DNA of 49,191 bases from Paludibacteraceae bacterium (GTDB lineage Bacteria; Bacteroidota; Bacteroidia; Bacteroidales; Paludibacteraceae). Below are positions 7,511-15,961 of the stretch, piece by piece. How positions within the stretch are numbered: position 1 is the first letter of the stretch; each line of letters starts with the position of its first letter. Made by a program: the position numbers and the translations under genes. The notes beneath the pieces are model-generated. The model did no database searches. It saw only the letters and a list, made by a program, of their open reading frames with translations, and was not told where the DNA came from. The stretch is from positions 1 to 49,191 of the forward strand of contig JAKSKR010000021.1 of assembly GCA_024401645.1 (NCBI GenBank), given 5' to 3'.

Positions 7511-8272
7511 ATGATTGATGAAACAGGTAAGGAACTGGCTAAACAAGTTACCAATGATTTAGTAAAAGATGTTTATGATGATCTTGTTCACCCTGCTGCA
7601 AAGGTTTTAGGTTCCACACTAGGTCAAGCTGTAAATCTAGCATTAGCTCCTTTGAAAGGTTTTATTTGGGGATTTGATCAGATCGAAATATTAGTAAAAT
7701 CAACTTTAGAAAATAAATTGAAGAAAGTTGGTGATGAAAAGATTAAAACCCCAGACCCTATAATTGCAGTTCCTATTATTCAATCATTACAATATACAGC
7801 TAATAATGTAATGCTTAGGGAAATGTATATGAATTTGTTGGCTAATTCTATGAATGTAGATATGGAAAAATCTGTACACCCAATCTATGTGAATATTATC
7901 AAACAAATGAATAGTCTTGACGCTCAAATAATAAACAAATTAAATACAAATATGCCTACAATTTGTCCTAGATTTGTTAAGGGTAAAAAACAGTTGTTAA
8001 CAACTCCAACTTGGATAACTGATCTTACTATAGATGGTTACGATGATTATGATATTTCTGCTAGTCTTGAACGCCTGAAGGTTTTGGGATTAATAACACT
8101 TACAAATCTAGAGTGGCTAATAGAAGATGACAAATATTATGTTTTTGACACATTGCCAATAATACAGAAAATGATAGAAAACTACACACCTGAATATGAG
8201 TATACTTATGTTAAGGGATATTATTGCCTTAACGAAATTGGTCGCTCTTTTAAGAATGTTTGTTTGTACTAG
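7511..8272 (+). CDS. Abi-alpha (DUF4393) family protein
   Basis: A protein of 253 residues with the family layout of DUF4393, now called Abi-alpha (abortive infection alpha). An amphipathic Gly/Ala-rich N-terminal stretch (GQAVNLALAPLKGFIWGFDQIE, 36-57) is followed by TPDPIIAVPIIQSLQYT, the LREMYMNLLANSM motif and SVHPIYVNIIKQM, then a variable C-terminal half. Proteins of this family are linked to phage defence; the mechanism is not established. The gene is AT-rich, unlike the flanking core genes, and sits 41 bases before the PIN-nuclease gene, so the two probably form an operon. The ATG at 7511 is preceded by no clear Shine-Dalgarno site. The stop is TAG, which shows TAG is a normal stop codon in this genome. 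Confidence 0.88.
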   Translation: MIDETGKELAKQVTNDLVKDVYDDLVHPAAKVLGSTLGQAVNLALAPLKGFIWGFDQIEILVKSTLENKLKKVGDEKIKTPDPIIAVPIIQSLQYTANNVMLREMYMNLLANSMNVDMEKSVHPIYVNIIKQMNSLDAQIINKLNTNMPTICPRFVKGKKQLLTTPTWITDLTIDGYDDYDISASLERLKVLGLITLTNLEWLIEDDKYYVFDTLPIIQKMIENYTPEYEYTYVKGYYCLNEIGRSFKNVCLY

Positions 8273-8313
8273 GTGTTTCTGGGTATTAGTCACTATATAT
8301 TAATAGATTAATT

Positions 8314-9657
8314 ATGTTATATCCAGAAAACATATCAGAAGAAGTATTTGAGAATGGTATTGTAGTGTTTGACACTTCTGCATTATGTAATTTATATGAC
8401 TTGAAAATTGAAGATTTAAAGAAAATGTATGAGGCCTTGTCCTTATTTAGAAATAGAATTTGGATACCGTCGCAAGTACTACATGAATATGAAAAAAACA
8501 GACAAAAGGCAATACATAATCCTTTAGATTCAATAAAACAATTAAAAAAAACATTTCAAAAATTATTCAATAAGTCGGAGTTTGAAAAGAAGGTTGCTGA
8601 AGTTGATAAGAAGAAACAATTACATCCAATTATTCTTGAACCAGATATAAATGACTTTAAGTATGAATGTAATGAATTGATAAAGAAATTTGAAAGTGTT
8701 ATTAGTTTTATCGATTCTAGATATAATACTAGAAAATTGTCAATTGAAAAGTTGGAGTCGAATGATGTCTTATATGATTTAATAAAAAACTGTGAGACTG
8801 GTAAGAATCTAAATTTCAATGAAAAATTGGAAATTTTAAAGGAAGGTCATTTTAGATATGCTAATAAAATCCCACCTGGCTATATGGACGGTGTTGTGGG
8901 GGCGTCAGATTCTTATGGGCAAAAGCAAAAAAATAAAGAAGGATTTGAAAAATATGGGGATTTATTCATTTGGAAGGAAATCATTAAATTGTCTATTGAT
9001 AAACAGAAAGATATTCTTTTTGTTGGAGAAGATAAAAAAGAGGATTGGTATTCACATGATTCTGAGGGTAAGCTTAAACCTAGAATTGAACTCTTTGATG
9101 AATTTGAATTAAATACAAGTAGAAAAATCGTGTTTTCTACTTTAGATGGTTTGGTACTACTTATTTGTAAACATTTGGGGGCAGATGTTGAGTTGGCTAC
9201 AGGTTTAGCTTCTATACGTGAAAACTTGATTTCAAATGCTCTAGAAAAACAAAGAGATGTCAATAATACGATAGTAGTTCAAGTAGGATCTAAATTGTTA
9301 GAATTTCCTTTGAAAAATTATAAATTATCATGGCGAATGGATAATGATGATTCTACTTATTATCATTATGATATTATAAAATATGAAGGCTCGGATTATA
9401 AGTTTGAATTAGAATTAAATGTAACGGAATATCCAGCGGGACAATTTTATGATCAAGAGATAATATTTAATGGTGAAAAAGATTGTCCAGAAGGTCTGAT
9501 TTTGCGAGAGGCTGATTTAAGTCGTGAGATTACGTTCGATGATGGCTATGAATGTTCTCATTGTGGTGAATATTATCATGACTCTGACTTGAATGAGTTG
9601 AGTGACTACTATTATTTATGCGATAAATGTAGGAGAATGTTAGAATTTGAAGAATAA
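8314..9657 (+). CDS. PIN-like nuclease (PIN_8/DUF4935) with C-terminal zinc ribbon
   Basis: A protein of 447 residues. The N-terminal half is a DUF4935/PIN_8 domain: first acidic residue in VVFDTSALCNLYD (D20), the PPGYMDG and KYGDLFIWKEII block (D216), and FVGEDKKEDWYS (D240, E243, D244). These are the metal-binding acids of PIN-type RNases. Residues 290-400 form an uncharacterised beta-rich region. The C-terminus has CSHC (414-417) and CDKC (436-439), a zinc ribbon that may bind nucleic acid. It is co-oriented with the Abi-alpha gene 41 bases upstream and equally AT-rich. RNA cleavage as an abortive effector is inferred from the fold; the partner and trigger are unknown. It is longer than a bare PIN_8 domain because of the C-terminal extension. 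Confidence 0.85.
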   Translation: MLYPENISEEVFENGIVVFDTSALCNLYDLKIEDLKKMYEALSLFRNRIWIPSQVLHEYEKNRQKAIHNPLDSIKQLKKTFQKLFNKSEFEKKVAEVDKKKQLHPIILEPDINDFKYECNELIKKFESVISFIDSRYNTRKLSIEKLESNDVLYDLIKNCETGKNLNFNEKLEILKEGHFRYANKIPPGYMDGVVGASDSYGQKQKNKEGFEKYGDLFIWKEIIKLSIDKQKDILFVGEDKKEDWYSHDSEGKLKPRIELFDEFELNTSRKIVFSTLDGLVLLICKHLGADVELATGLASIRENLISNALEKQRDVNNTIVVQVGSKLLEFPLKNYKLSWRMDNDDSTYYHYDIIKYEGSDYKFELELNVTEYPAGQFYDQEIIFNGEKDCPEGLILREADLSREITFDDGYECSHCGEYYHDSDLNELSDYYYLCDKCRRMLEFEE

Positions 9658-9702
9658 TCATTATTTCCCCTCCCTTCCCCCTAAAATCCGCTCTTTTCTT
9701 TG

Positions 9703-9710
9703 TAAATTTG
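9703..9710 (+). promoter_or_regulatory. -7 promoter box of the hsd locus
   Basis: TAAATTTG matches the consensus. It overlaps the farther upstream candidate start of hsdM, which supports the ATG at 9747 as the true start. Confidence 0.55.
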
Positions 9711-9746
9711 AATATTTTGGGATATTCTATAAGAAAACGAACTATT

Positions 9747-11312
9747 ATGGCAGATATAACTAACGCACAAGCACAGCGTGAAGAACTTCACAAAACTATC
9801 TGGAAAATTGCTGATGAATTAAGAGGGGCTATCGATGGATGGGAATTCAAGTCTTACATTCTTTGTACCATCTTCTACAGATACATCTCCGAAAACCTTT
9901 GTAACTACATCAACCAGTTGCAACACGAGGCTGGAGTTGTCGGATTCAATTATGCCGGTTTCTCTGATGTGGAAGCTTCCGACGAACAAATCAAGAATCA
10001 GATGGTTAAGGCTAAAGGTTACTACATTCTGCCAAGCCAACTCTTCATCAATGTAGCTAACAAGGCTGCTAAGGATGAAAACTTAAATGAAACCTTGAGC
10101 AAGGTTTTCGCTTACATCGAGTCTTCTGCCCAAGGTACCGATTCCGAAATCGCCATTCGTGGATTGTTTTCCGATTTTGCGGTTAACAACTCACAGCTGG
10201 GTAACTCGGTTTCAAAGAGAAACGAACTCATCGCAAAAGTATTGGTCGCTATTCGTGACCTCGACCTTGGATCTGCTTTCGAAGACAATAACATCGACGC
10301 CTTTGGCGACGCTTACGAGTTCCTGATGAAGATGTATGCCAGTGGTGCCGGTAAGAGTGGTGGCGAGTTCTTTACGCCACAAGAGGTCAGCGAAATCCTT
10401 GCACGAATCGTTATGCAAGGCCAAAGCAACGTGAAGACGTTTTACGACCCCGCTTGTGGTTCAGGCTCGCTCTTGCTAAAGGCAGCCAAGTTAGCACCTA
10501 ACAAGGAAGACCTGCATTTCTATGGTCAGGAAATCAATCCTACTACTTATAACTTGTGCAGAATAAACATGTTCCTGCACAACATCAACTTCGCCAACTT
10601 CGATATTCAGTTAGAAGATACCTTGCACAAGCCGCAACACCTTGGCATGCAGTTCGATGCAATTGTTTCTAATCCGCCATACAGTACCAAGTGGGATGGC
10701 AAGGACAACACCATCCTCATCAACGACGAACGCTATGCCCCTGCTGGTGTCTTGGCGCCAAAGAGTGCTGCCGACTTGGCTTTTACCATGCACATGCTCT
10801 ACCACTTGGCTGAAACCGGAACGGCGGCTATCGTTGAGTTCCCGGGTGTGCTTTACCGTGGCGGCGCTGAACAGCAGATTCGTAAGTATCTCGTAGATAA
10901 CAACTTCGTGGATGCTATTATTCAGTTGCCTGCAAACCTTTTCTTCGGTGTAAGCATTGCAACCTGCATCATCGTACTGAAGAAGAGTGCCAAGAAGGAC
11001 AACAACATCCTTTTCCTCGATGCCAGCAACCTTTTCAAGAAGGAAGGTAACAAGAACCGTATGATGCCAGAACACCAAGATGCTGTGGTAAACGCTATTG
11101 CAGACCGAAAGGAAGAACAGTACTTTACCAAGCTGGTTTCTTGCGACGATGTAGCCAAGAACGACTATAACCTCAGTGTTTCTTCGTATGTGGAGAAGGA
11201 GGTTATCAAGGAAGAGATAGACATCGTTAAGGTGAACGCCGAAATAAACGACCTGATGGCGAAAGCCGTTAAACTCAACGATGAAATCAACAAGATTATT
11301 GCAGAACTCTAA
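9747..11312 (+). CDS. hsdM: type I restriction-modification methyltransferase subunit
   Basis: A protein of 521 residues from the ATG at 9747 (MADITNAQAQREELHKTIWK). Residues 10-150 form the HsdM N-terminal helical domain. The SAM-binding motif DPACGSGSLL starts at D234 and the adenine-methylase motif NPPYST at N309, so this is an N6-adenine methylase. The C-terminal helix (residues 470-521) is rich in Glu/Lys and would contact HsdS. HsdM with HsdS forms the modification enzyme, and with HsdR the restriction complex. Codon use and GC are close to host genes, unlike the AT-rich genes around it. The next gene starts 11 bases downstream. Confidence 0.96.
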   Translation: MADITNAQAQREELHKTIWKIADELRGAIDGWEFKSYILCTIFYRYISENLCNYINQLQHEAGVVGFNYAGFSDVEASDEQIKNQMVKAKGYYILPSQLFINVANKAAKDENLNETLSKVFAYIESSAQGTDSEIAIRGLFSDFAVNNSQLGNSVSKRNELIAKVLVAIRDLDLGSAFEDNNIDAFGDAYEFLMKMYASGAGKSGGEFFTPQEVSEILARIVMQGQSNVKTFYDPACGSGSLLLKAAKLAPNKEDLHFYGQEINPTTYNLCRINMFLHNINFANFDIQLEDTLHKPQHLGMQFDAIVSNPPYSTKWDGKDNTILINDERYAPAGVLAPKSAADLAFTMHMLYHLAETGTAAIVEFPGVLYRGGAEQQIRKYLVDNNFVDAIIQLPANLFFGVSIATCIIVLKKSAKKDNNILFLDASNLFKKEGNKNRMMPEHQDAVVNAIADRKEEQYFTKLVSCDDVAKNDYNLSVSSYVEKEVIKEEIDIVKVNAEINDLMAKAVKLNDEINKIIAEL

Positions 11313-11323
11313 CCGGTAGTGTT

Positions 11324-13255
11324 ATGGCTGATATTGTGAAGACTGACAGTTGCGTCAACGACATAAAATCGATAATTGAACAAGGCAGACAGGCTGCTTA
11401 TTCGTCGGTTAACCTCCTGATGATTCAAACCTATTGGAATATTGGTAAAAGAATTGTGGAAGAAGAGCAGAAAGGAGACGCAAGGGCAGAGTATGGGAAG
11501 CAATTGATAGATAAAATTGCCGTTGAGTTGCGAAAAGATTATGGTAACGGTTATGGTGCAAGATACCTTCGTTCTTTTCGTCAATTCTATCTCACAATCC
11601 CTGATTATGAGATTTGGAAATCGCGATTTCCAAATCTCATGTGGACTCACATCTTTCGGTGTCTTCGATTGGAGAATCAAAATGCTATAAGGTGGTATTT
11701 GGAAACATCATCAAAGGAGATGTGGAGCGTAAGAACTTTAGACCGCAATATTAGTACACAGTATTACGAAAGGCATCTTCAACTGCCTGTAAAGAAGGAC
11801 GAGGAGATTGCTGCCAATAAGTTAGAAATCATAAAGAACCCTGTAGTGGCGGAATTGTATGTGCGAATGTATGATGAACTGAAGCGAACAGAAGGAGATA
11901 ACCCAACCATAGGAATTGTCTTGAGTTCAGAGACAGATGAAGATAATGCGAAGTATTCCATTTTAAATGGGAATGATCAAATTTTCGCTACAAAATACAA
12001 GTTGTATCTTCCAACAGAGGAGCAACTCCGCACCGAAATTGAAAAACAAAAACAGATTTTCTATTTACAACACCCAGAACTGAAAAGGACTATGAGTAAG
12101 ATTGATGATTTGATTAAGGAACTTTGCCCTAATGGGGTGGAGTGGAAGAAGTTGGGTGAGGTATGCACTATTCAAAGAGGAGTTCGTGTTGTGAAATCTC
12201 AATTGAAGACAAACGGTAAATATCCTGTTTTTCAAAATAGTTTGGCTCCTATGGGATATTTTGATGATTATAATAGATCTGCATGTACAACTTATTTGAT
12301 TTCAGCAGGAACAGCAGGTGAAGTTGGTTTTTGTGACACAAACTATTGGTCAGCAGATGATTGTTTATGTTTCCTTGATTGTTGTGGGGTTAAAGATAAA
12401 TTTCTTTATTATATCTTAAAATCAAAGCAAACTATTTTATATTCTAATGTAAGAAAGGCCAGTATTCCAAGATTGTCTAAGGATATAGTTGCTAAAATCA
12501 TCATCCCCCTTCCCCCTCTCCCCATTCAAGAAGAGATAGTCCGCATATTAGACAAGTTTGTGGAGCAGCAGGAGCAGTTGGAAAAACTGATTGAACTCCG
12601 AAAGAAACAATACGAATACTATCGTGAGCAACTGCTGACTCCAAAAGAAGGAGAAGAGTGGATAAATACTACATTGGGAGAAATTTGTAGTATAAAAGGC
12701 AGAATAGGTTTTAGAGGTTACACAAGAGAAGATCAAGTAGAAAAAGGAGAAGGTTGTTTGGCTTTGACGGCTTCTAATATATCAAAGGATTTTCATATAT
12801 GTTATGGAGACGACACATATATTACTTGGGAAAAGTACTTTGAATCACCTGAAATAATGGTTAAAGAAGGGGATATAATCTTGTGCCAAAGAGGTTCAAT
12901 AGGGAAAGTCGCTTTTATAGATTCTCTTATAGAAAAATCAACAATCAATCCCCAATTATTATTGCTTAAGGATTTCAAGTGTGATAGCAAATTTATATTT
13001 TACTATATGACTGGTAATTCTTTTCAAGAATCATTAGATAAAATAGTTGGTCATGGCACTGTTCAAATGATAGCTCAAAAAGATGTTAACAAGTTACCGG
13101 TCAAGTATCCTACAAATTCAAATCTTCTTAAAGAAATTCTTTATCGGTTGAATTGTTTTGAATCATGTATAAATAAACTTTCAGATGCTTTAGAAGCGAG
13201 TAAAGTCAGTTATGCTCACATCCGCGAACAATTGTTGAACTTTAAGACTGCATAA
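11324..13255 (+). CDS. hsdS: fusion of nuclease-less YhcG/DUF1016 remnant and HsdS specificity subunit
   Basis: One reading frame of 643 residues. Residues 1-150 are a DUF1016 N-terminal domain (YWNIGKRIVEEEQKG, ARYLRSFRQFY, then SKEMWSVRTLDRNISTQYYE). Residues 180-250 match only the C-terminal end of the YhcG family (NPTIGIVLSSE, IFATKYKLYLPTEEQLR). The PD-(D/E)XK core that should lie between them is missing, although the frame is kept. HsdS starts at M257 (MSKIDDLIKELCPNGVEWKK) with an AAAAGGA before it at 12082-12090, so internal initiation at 12092 giving a normal 387-residue HsdS is plausible. The two target-recognition domains span about 275-420 and 445-600, with PLPPIQEE-type conserved helices between them. 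The recognition domains are AT-rich. A 34-bp palindrome lies at 11607-11640. Confidence 0.88.
   Translation: MADIVKTDSCVNDIKSIIEQGRQAAYSSVNLLMIQTYWNIGKRIVEEEQKGDARAEYGKQLIDKIAVELRKDYGNGYGARYLRSFRQFYLTIPDYEIWKSRFPNLMWTHIFRCLRLENQNAIRWYLETSSKEMWSVRTLDRNISTQYYERHLQLPVKKDEEIAANKLEIIKNPVVAELYVRMYDELKRTEGDNPTIGIVLSSETDEDNAKYSILNGNDQIFATKYKLYLPTEEQLRTEIEKQKQIFYLQHPELKRTMSKIDDLIKELCPNGVEWKKLGEVCTIQRGVRVVKSQLKTNGKYPVFQNSLAPMGYFDDYNRSACTTYLISAGTAGEVGFCDTNYWSADDCLCFLDCCGVKDKFLYYILKSKQTILYSNVRKASIPRLSKDIVAKIIIPLPPLPIQEEIVRILDKFVEQQEQLEKLIELRKKQYEYYREQLLTPKEGEEWINTTLGEICSIKGRIGFRGYTREDQVEKGEGCLALTASNISKDFHICYGDDTYITWEKYFESPEIMVKEGDIILCQRGSIGKVAFIDSLIEKSTINPQLLLLKDFKCDSKFIFYYMTGNSFQESLDKIVGHGTVQMIAQKDVNKLPVKYPTNSNLLKEILYRLNCFESCINKLSDALEASKVSYAHIREQLLNFKTA
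11607..11640. repeat. 34-bp perfect palindrome inside the YhcG remnant
   Basis: ATGAGATTTGGAAATCG is followed at once by its exact reverse complement. It encodes part of the DUF1016 domain (around residues 95-106), so it may be a chance of coding, a cruciform or a protein-binding site. Confidence 0.7.
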
Positions 13256-13475
13256 GAATGATGGTACAAACTCTCGTTTACCATTAATAATGATTTGGAG
13301 AAAACAAAAAATGTTCGAAGATTAAAAACGGAAGATGTTTATTTATGAATTGGGTAAAAAATGATCAAAACTGCATAAATGAACTTAAAAACAAACATTT
13401 ATTCTGTAAATAAAATTTCTGATGATATGTTTTGAATGAAGCCCCTTTTTCTAAAAAAAGATAAAAAGAATGTAT

Positions 13476-13483
13476 TATTTTTG
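13476..13483 (+). promoter_or_regulatory. -7 promoter box before ptuA
   Basis: TATTTTTG fits TAnnTTTG 18 bases before the ATG. It lies in the 246-base gap 13256-13501, which otherwise holds AT-rich sequence with nothing recognisable. A separate promoter would let the Septu pair be expressed apart from hsdMS. Confidence 0.5.
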
Positions 13484-13501
13484 TAGAAACGCATTTACTA
13501 T

Positions 13502-14815
13502 ATGAAACTAAAAAGCTTAGCATTTGATAATTTTCGTGGCTTTAAGAAATATAAGATAAATTTTTCGTCTCGTGCAACCGTACTTATTGGTCAAAATGGT
13601 GCAGGAAAATCGACAATAATTAATGGTATTCATAAATCGTTAAGTTTTATATTCTCAAAAAGTAAGGACAATTCCTTGATGAGTGGAAAAACAGTTGCAA
13701 ACTTAAGTGAGTTTACCACTCAGGATTTTTACTTCAACACAAAAAAAAGGGTGTATGAAAAGGAGTCGCAACTATCTGCTAATGCCGCATTCGGTGAACG
13801 TGTGTTGAAGTGGACATATTCTTATGACACTATTAATAATTCAATTAAATTTAACGGGTATAAGGACGCTTTGACTGAATTCCTTGAAGAATGGAATGAA
13901 CAGACAGGGAAACTGCCTGTTTATGCTTATTTTTCTGATTCGTATCCTCACATAAATGCGGAAATCTCAAAAAGAGAGGAAGAAAATATTTCTCAGACCG
14001 TAATGCCTCAGTTTTTTGCTTATAATAAGTGGAACGAAGAAGAGTCTTGTACTCAAGTATGGGAAACTAGACTTTGTAACCAATTAAATAATAGAAATTC
14101 TGCAAATCACTCGGGTGTAGATATGAATATTATAAGGGGGACTCTTGAATATAAAGAAACAGCTTTTATAGAGGAAAAACTAAAGAAATTTAATAGTTTC
14201 TTGTTTCCTGAGGACGAATCTGATTATTTGATTTCTTATTTATCGTCTGTTCTAAAAGATAAAACTCTATACCTACAGTTAGGGTTTAAAAATGGAAGAA
14301 CATCTTTGTTACAACAATTACCTGCTGGCTATAGAAGGTTATATAGTATGGTGATTGATATTGCTTACAGATCTTTCATTTTAGGTTATGAAAAGATAGA
14401 TCCAACAGGCATTGTTCTCATTGACGAAATGGATTTACACCTGCATCCGTCATTAGAACAGAAAGTTTTACAATGTTTAATGGATACATTCCCAAAGATT
14501 CAGTTTGTTGTCTCAACTCACTCTGTTGGGGTGATTGGAAATTTGAATGTGAATGAAGAGAATTCAGTGGTTGTTATTGGTAAGAATCCAGAATATGCGG
14601 TGCTTTTACCTAATGTCTATGGTGTTGATTACAACTCTATATTAAGAGATTTTATGGGAACACCTTCCAAGAACGAACTATTGGGCGACTTGGTTGAAAA
14701 GTATAAAATGTACAAGAATATGGAGTTGAATAATGAGTGCAATACAATTTTAGAAAAAATCATCGAGAAGGTTGGTTCTGAACATTCTATTGTCAAGGAG
14801 TTGCAAGGATTATGA
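13502..14815 (+). CDS. ptuA: Septu-type AAA ATPase PtuA
   Basis: A protein of 437 residues with the SMC/OLD-like ABC ATPase plan. It starts MKLKSLAFDNFRGFKKYKI; the Walker A GQNGAGKST is at 30-38. A long central insertion (70-260) follows. The signature region PAGYRRLYSMVID precedes Walker B GIVLIDEMDLHLHP (D308, E309), and the switch histidine lies in VVSTHSVGVIG. With the overlapping HNH gene downstream this makes the two-gene Septu anti-phage system, in which PtuA oligomers hold PtuB nuclease. The ATPase of retron Ec78-type systems is related, but there is no reverse transcriptase here. The gene is AT-rich and lies between hsdS and hsdR. The stop codon overlaps the start of ptuB by four bases, showing translational coupling. 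Confidence 0.82.
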   Translation: MKLKSLAFDNFRGFKKYKINFSSRATVLIGQNGAGKSTIINGIHKSLSFIFSKSKDNSLMSGKTVANLSEFTTQDFYFNTKKRVYEKESQLSANAAFGERVLKWTYSYDTINNSIKFNGYKDALTEFLEEWNEQTGKLPVYAYFSDSYPHINAEISKREEENISQTVMPQFFAYNKWNEEESCTQVWETRLCNQLNNRNSANHSGVDMNIIRGTLEYKETAFIEEKLKKFNSFLFPEDESDYLISYLSSVLKDKTLYLQLGFKNGRTSLLQQLPAGYRRLYSMVIDIAYRSFILGYEKIDPTGIVLIDEMDLHLHPSLEQKVLQCLMDTFPKIQFVVSTHSVGVIGNLNVNEENSVVVIGKNPEYAVLLPNVYGVDYNSILRDFMGTPSKNELLGDLVEKYKMYKNMELNNECNTILEKIIEKVGSEHSIVKELQGL

Positions 14816-15708
14816 TGTACATAGATAAAACAATAGAGCATAGACAAGCTAATGAAATTAATGTACAGTTTATCTATGATTCTAACACTAATGGTTGGCC
14901 AATTGATGACAAGAAAAAAACTTTTCAGAATTTCAATAAACCTAAATATAGATCTCAATGGCATTTGTTATTGGCAAAAGAACAAAAAAGCAGATGCTGT
15001 TACTGTATGAAAAGGCTGAACTTATCGAATGTAAGTATAGAACATGTAGTGCCAAGGTCTTTTTCTTCATTAAGAAATTCTTATGAATTTGCTGATTATG
15101 TAAGAGATGCTCCTGTGATACATGATAATGTCATGCTAGCAGATGAATATAATCGTCTGTTAACTGCTGGAACTCTATTTATATCATCAGAACGTCGGAT
15201 GCCACATATCGTTGGGTTGACAAATCTTCTTTTAGCATGTCCTGAACCTGTCAAGAATAATGGTGAAGAAGGATTAGATTGGTTAGGTTGTAATTGCAAT
15301 AACGAAAGGGGTAAGAAATATTTGCTCCCCATAATGTTAACACCTAAAGCAGAAATAGATATAAAATATGGTTTGGATGGTTCTTTTTATTTTTCAAATG
15401 GTATAGAATATCCAGAATCTCGCCCAGGTGTTCAGTTCCTTCTATATCATCTTAACTCAGATTCTTTGAAAGAAGTCAGATTTATTTGGTATAAGTTAAG
15501 TACTACATCGTTGTTGAGTTCTTCTTATCTAGAAACTGCTACATTAAAAGAAAGAATTCAATTCTTTAAAGAAGCATTTCAAACAAATAATTTTGAGGAG
15601 ATAGATGATAGGTATAAGAAATATGCAGCAATAGGAACTGGTTCTCAGTTGTATTGGAACAAGTTGTTGGCGTTCGATTGGTTTTTCGATAGATATAAGA
15701 CGCAATAA
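14812..15708 (+). CDS. ptuB: Septu-type HNH nuclease PtuB
   Basis: A protein of 298 residues. The HNH fold is shown by the zinc pair CCYC (C62, C65), IEHVVPRS with the catalytic E77-H78, and the distal GCNCNNERGKK (160-169) corresponding to the family's CNxxRGxK. The N-terminal 50 residues resemble the HNH proteins annotated as TIGR02646. The start is the ATGATG at 14812, overlapping the ptuA stop; either ATG would serve. PtuB is the toxic DNA-cleaving effector controlled by the ATPase. Residues 180-298 are a helical C-terminal region without recognised motifs. Base composition matches ptuA, so the pair moved together. Confidence 0.82.
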   Translation: MMYIDKTIEHRQANEINVQFIYDSNTNGWPIDDKKKTFQNFNKPKYRSQWHLLLAKEQKSRCCYCMKRLNLSNVSIEHVVPRSFSSLRNSYEFADYVRDAPVIHDNVMLADEYNRLLTAGTLFISSERRMPHIVGLTNLLLACPEPVKNNGEEGLDWLGCNCNNERGKKYLLPIMLTPKAEIDIKYGLDGSFYFSNGIEYPESRPGVQFLLYHLNSDSLKEVRFIWYKLSTTSLLSSSYLETATLKERIQFFKEAFQTNNFEEIDDRYKKYAAIGTGSQLYWNKLLAFDWFFDRYKTQ

Positions 15709-15715
15709 TCTGTAG

Positions 15716-15958
15716 CGGATATTATTCTTAAACTCAAATTGCGGGAGTGGTTGCGGTATTCAAATTACAGATAGACAAAGTGATATCATTAAAATTCTTG
15801 TAAACGATGGCGGGAAAACTGCCCCTGAAATTGCGGGACTGATAGGTGTCTCGCAACGTACTGTAGAGACTGAATTGTCTTTCCTTCGAAAAAATGGATT
15901 TATCGAAAAGGCAACAAAAGATAACAGAAGTCCTTGGATTGTTTTGAAAACTAATTAG
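15716..15958 (+). pseudogene. remnant of a winged-helix C-terminal domain
   Basis: An open frame of 80 codons, with no start codon and a TAG codon immediately in front, ends at TAG 15956-15958. It encodes GCGIQITDRQSDIIKILV and then TAPEIAGLIGVSQRTVE and LRKNGFIEKATKDNRSPWIV, a clear winged helix-turn-helix. Such tails end the divergent-AAA (AlbA/Schlafen-like) ATP-binding proteins often found in Bacteroidales type I loci, so this is probably the last part of a gene that was replaced when the Septu pair arrived. It ends 3 bases before hsdR. Translation as a separate protein from a rare start cannot be ruled out. Confidence 0.6.
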
Positions 15959-15961
15959 CCT

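Noticed and set aside
11324..13255. phase-variable (invertible) hsdS locus
   Set aside because: There is only one hsdS, and no recombinase gene or second inverted target-recognition cassette is present.
13502..15708. retron Ec78-like system
   Set aside because: The ATPase-HNH pair fits, but there is no reverse transcriptase or msr/msd region, so it is a Septu-type module.
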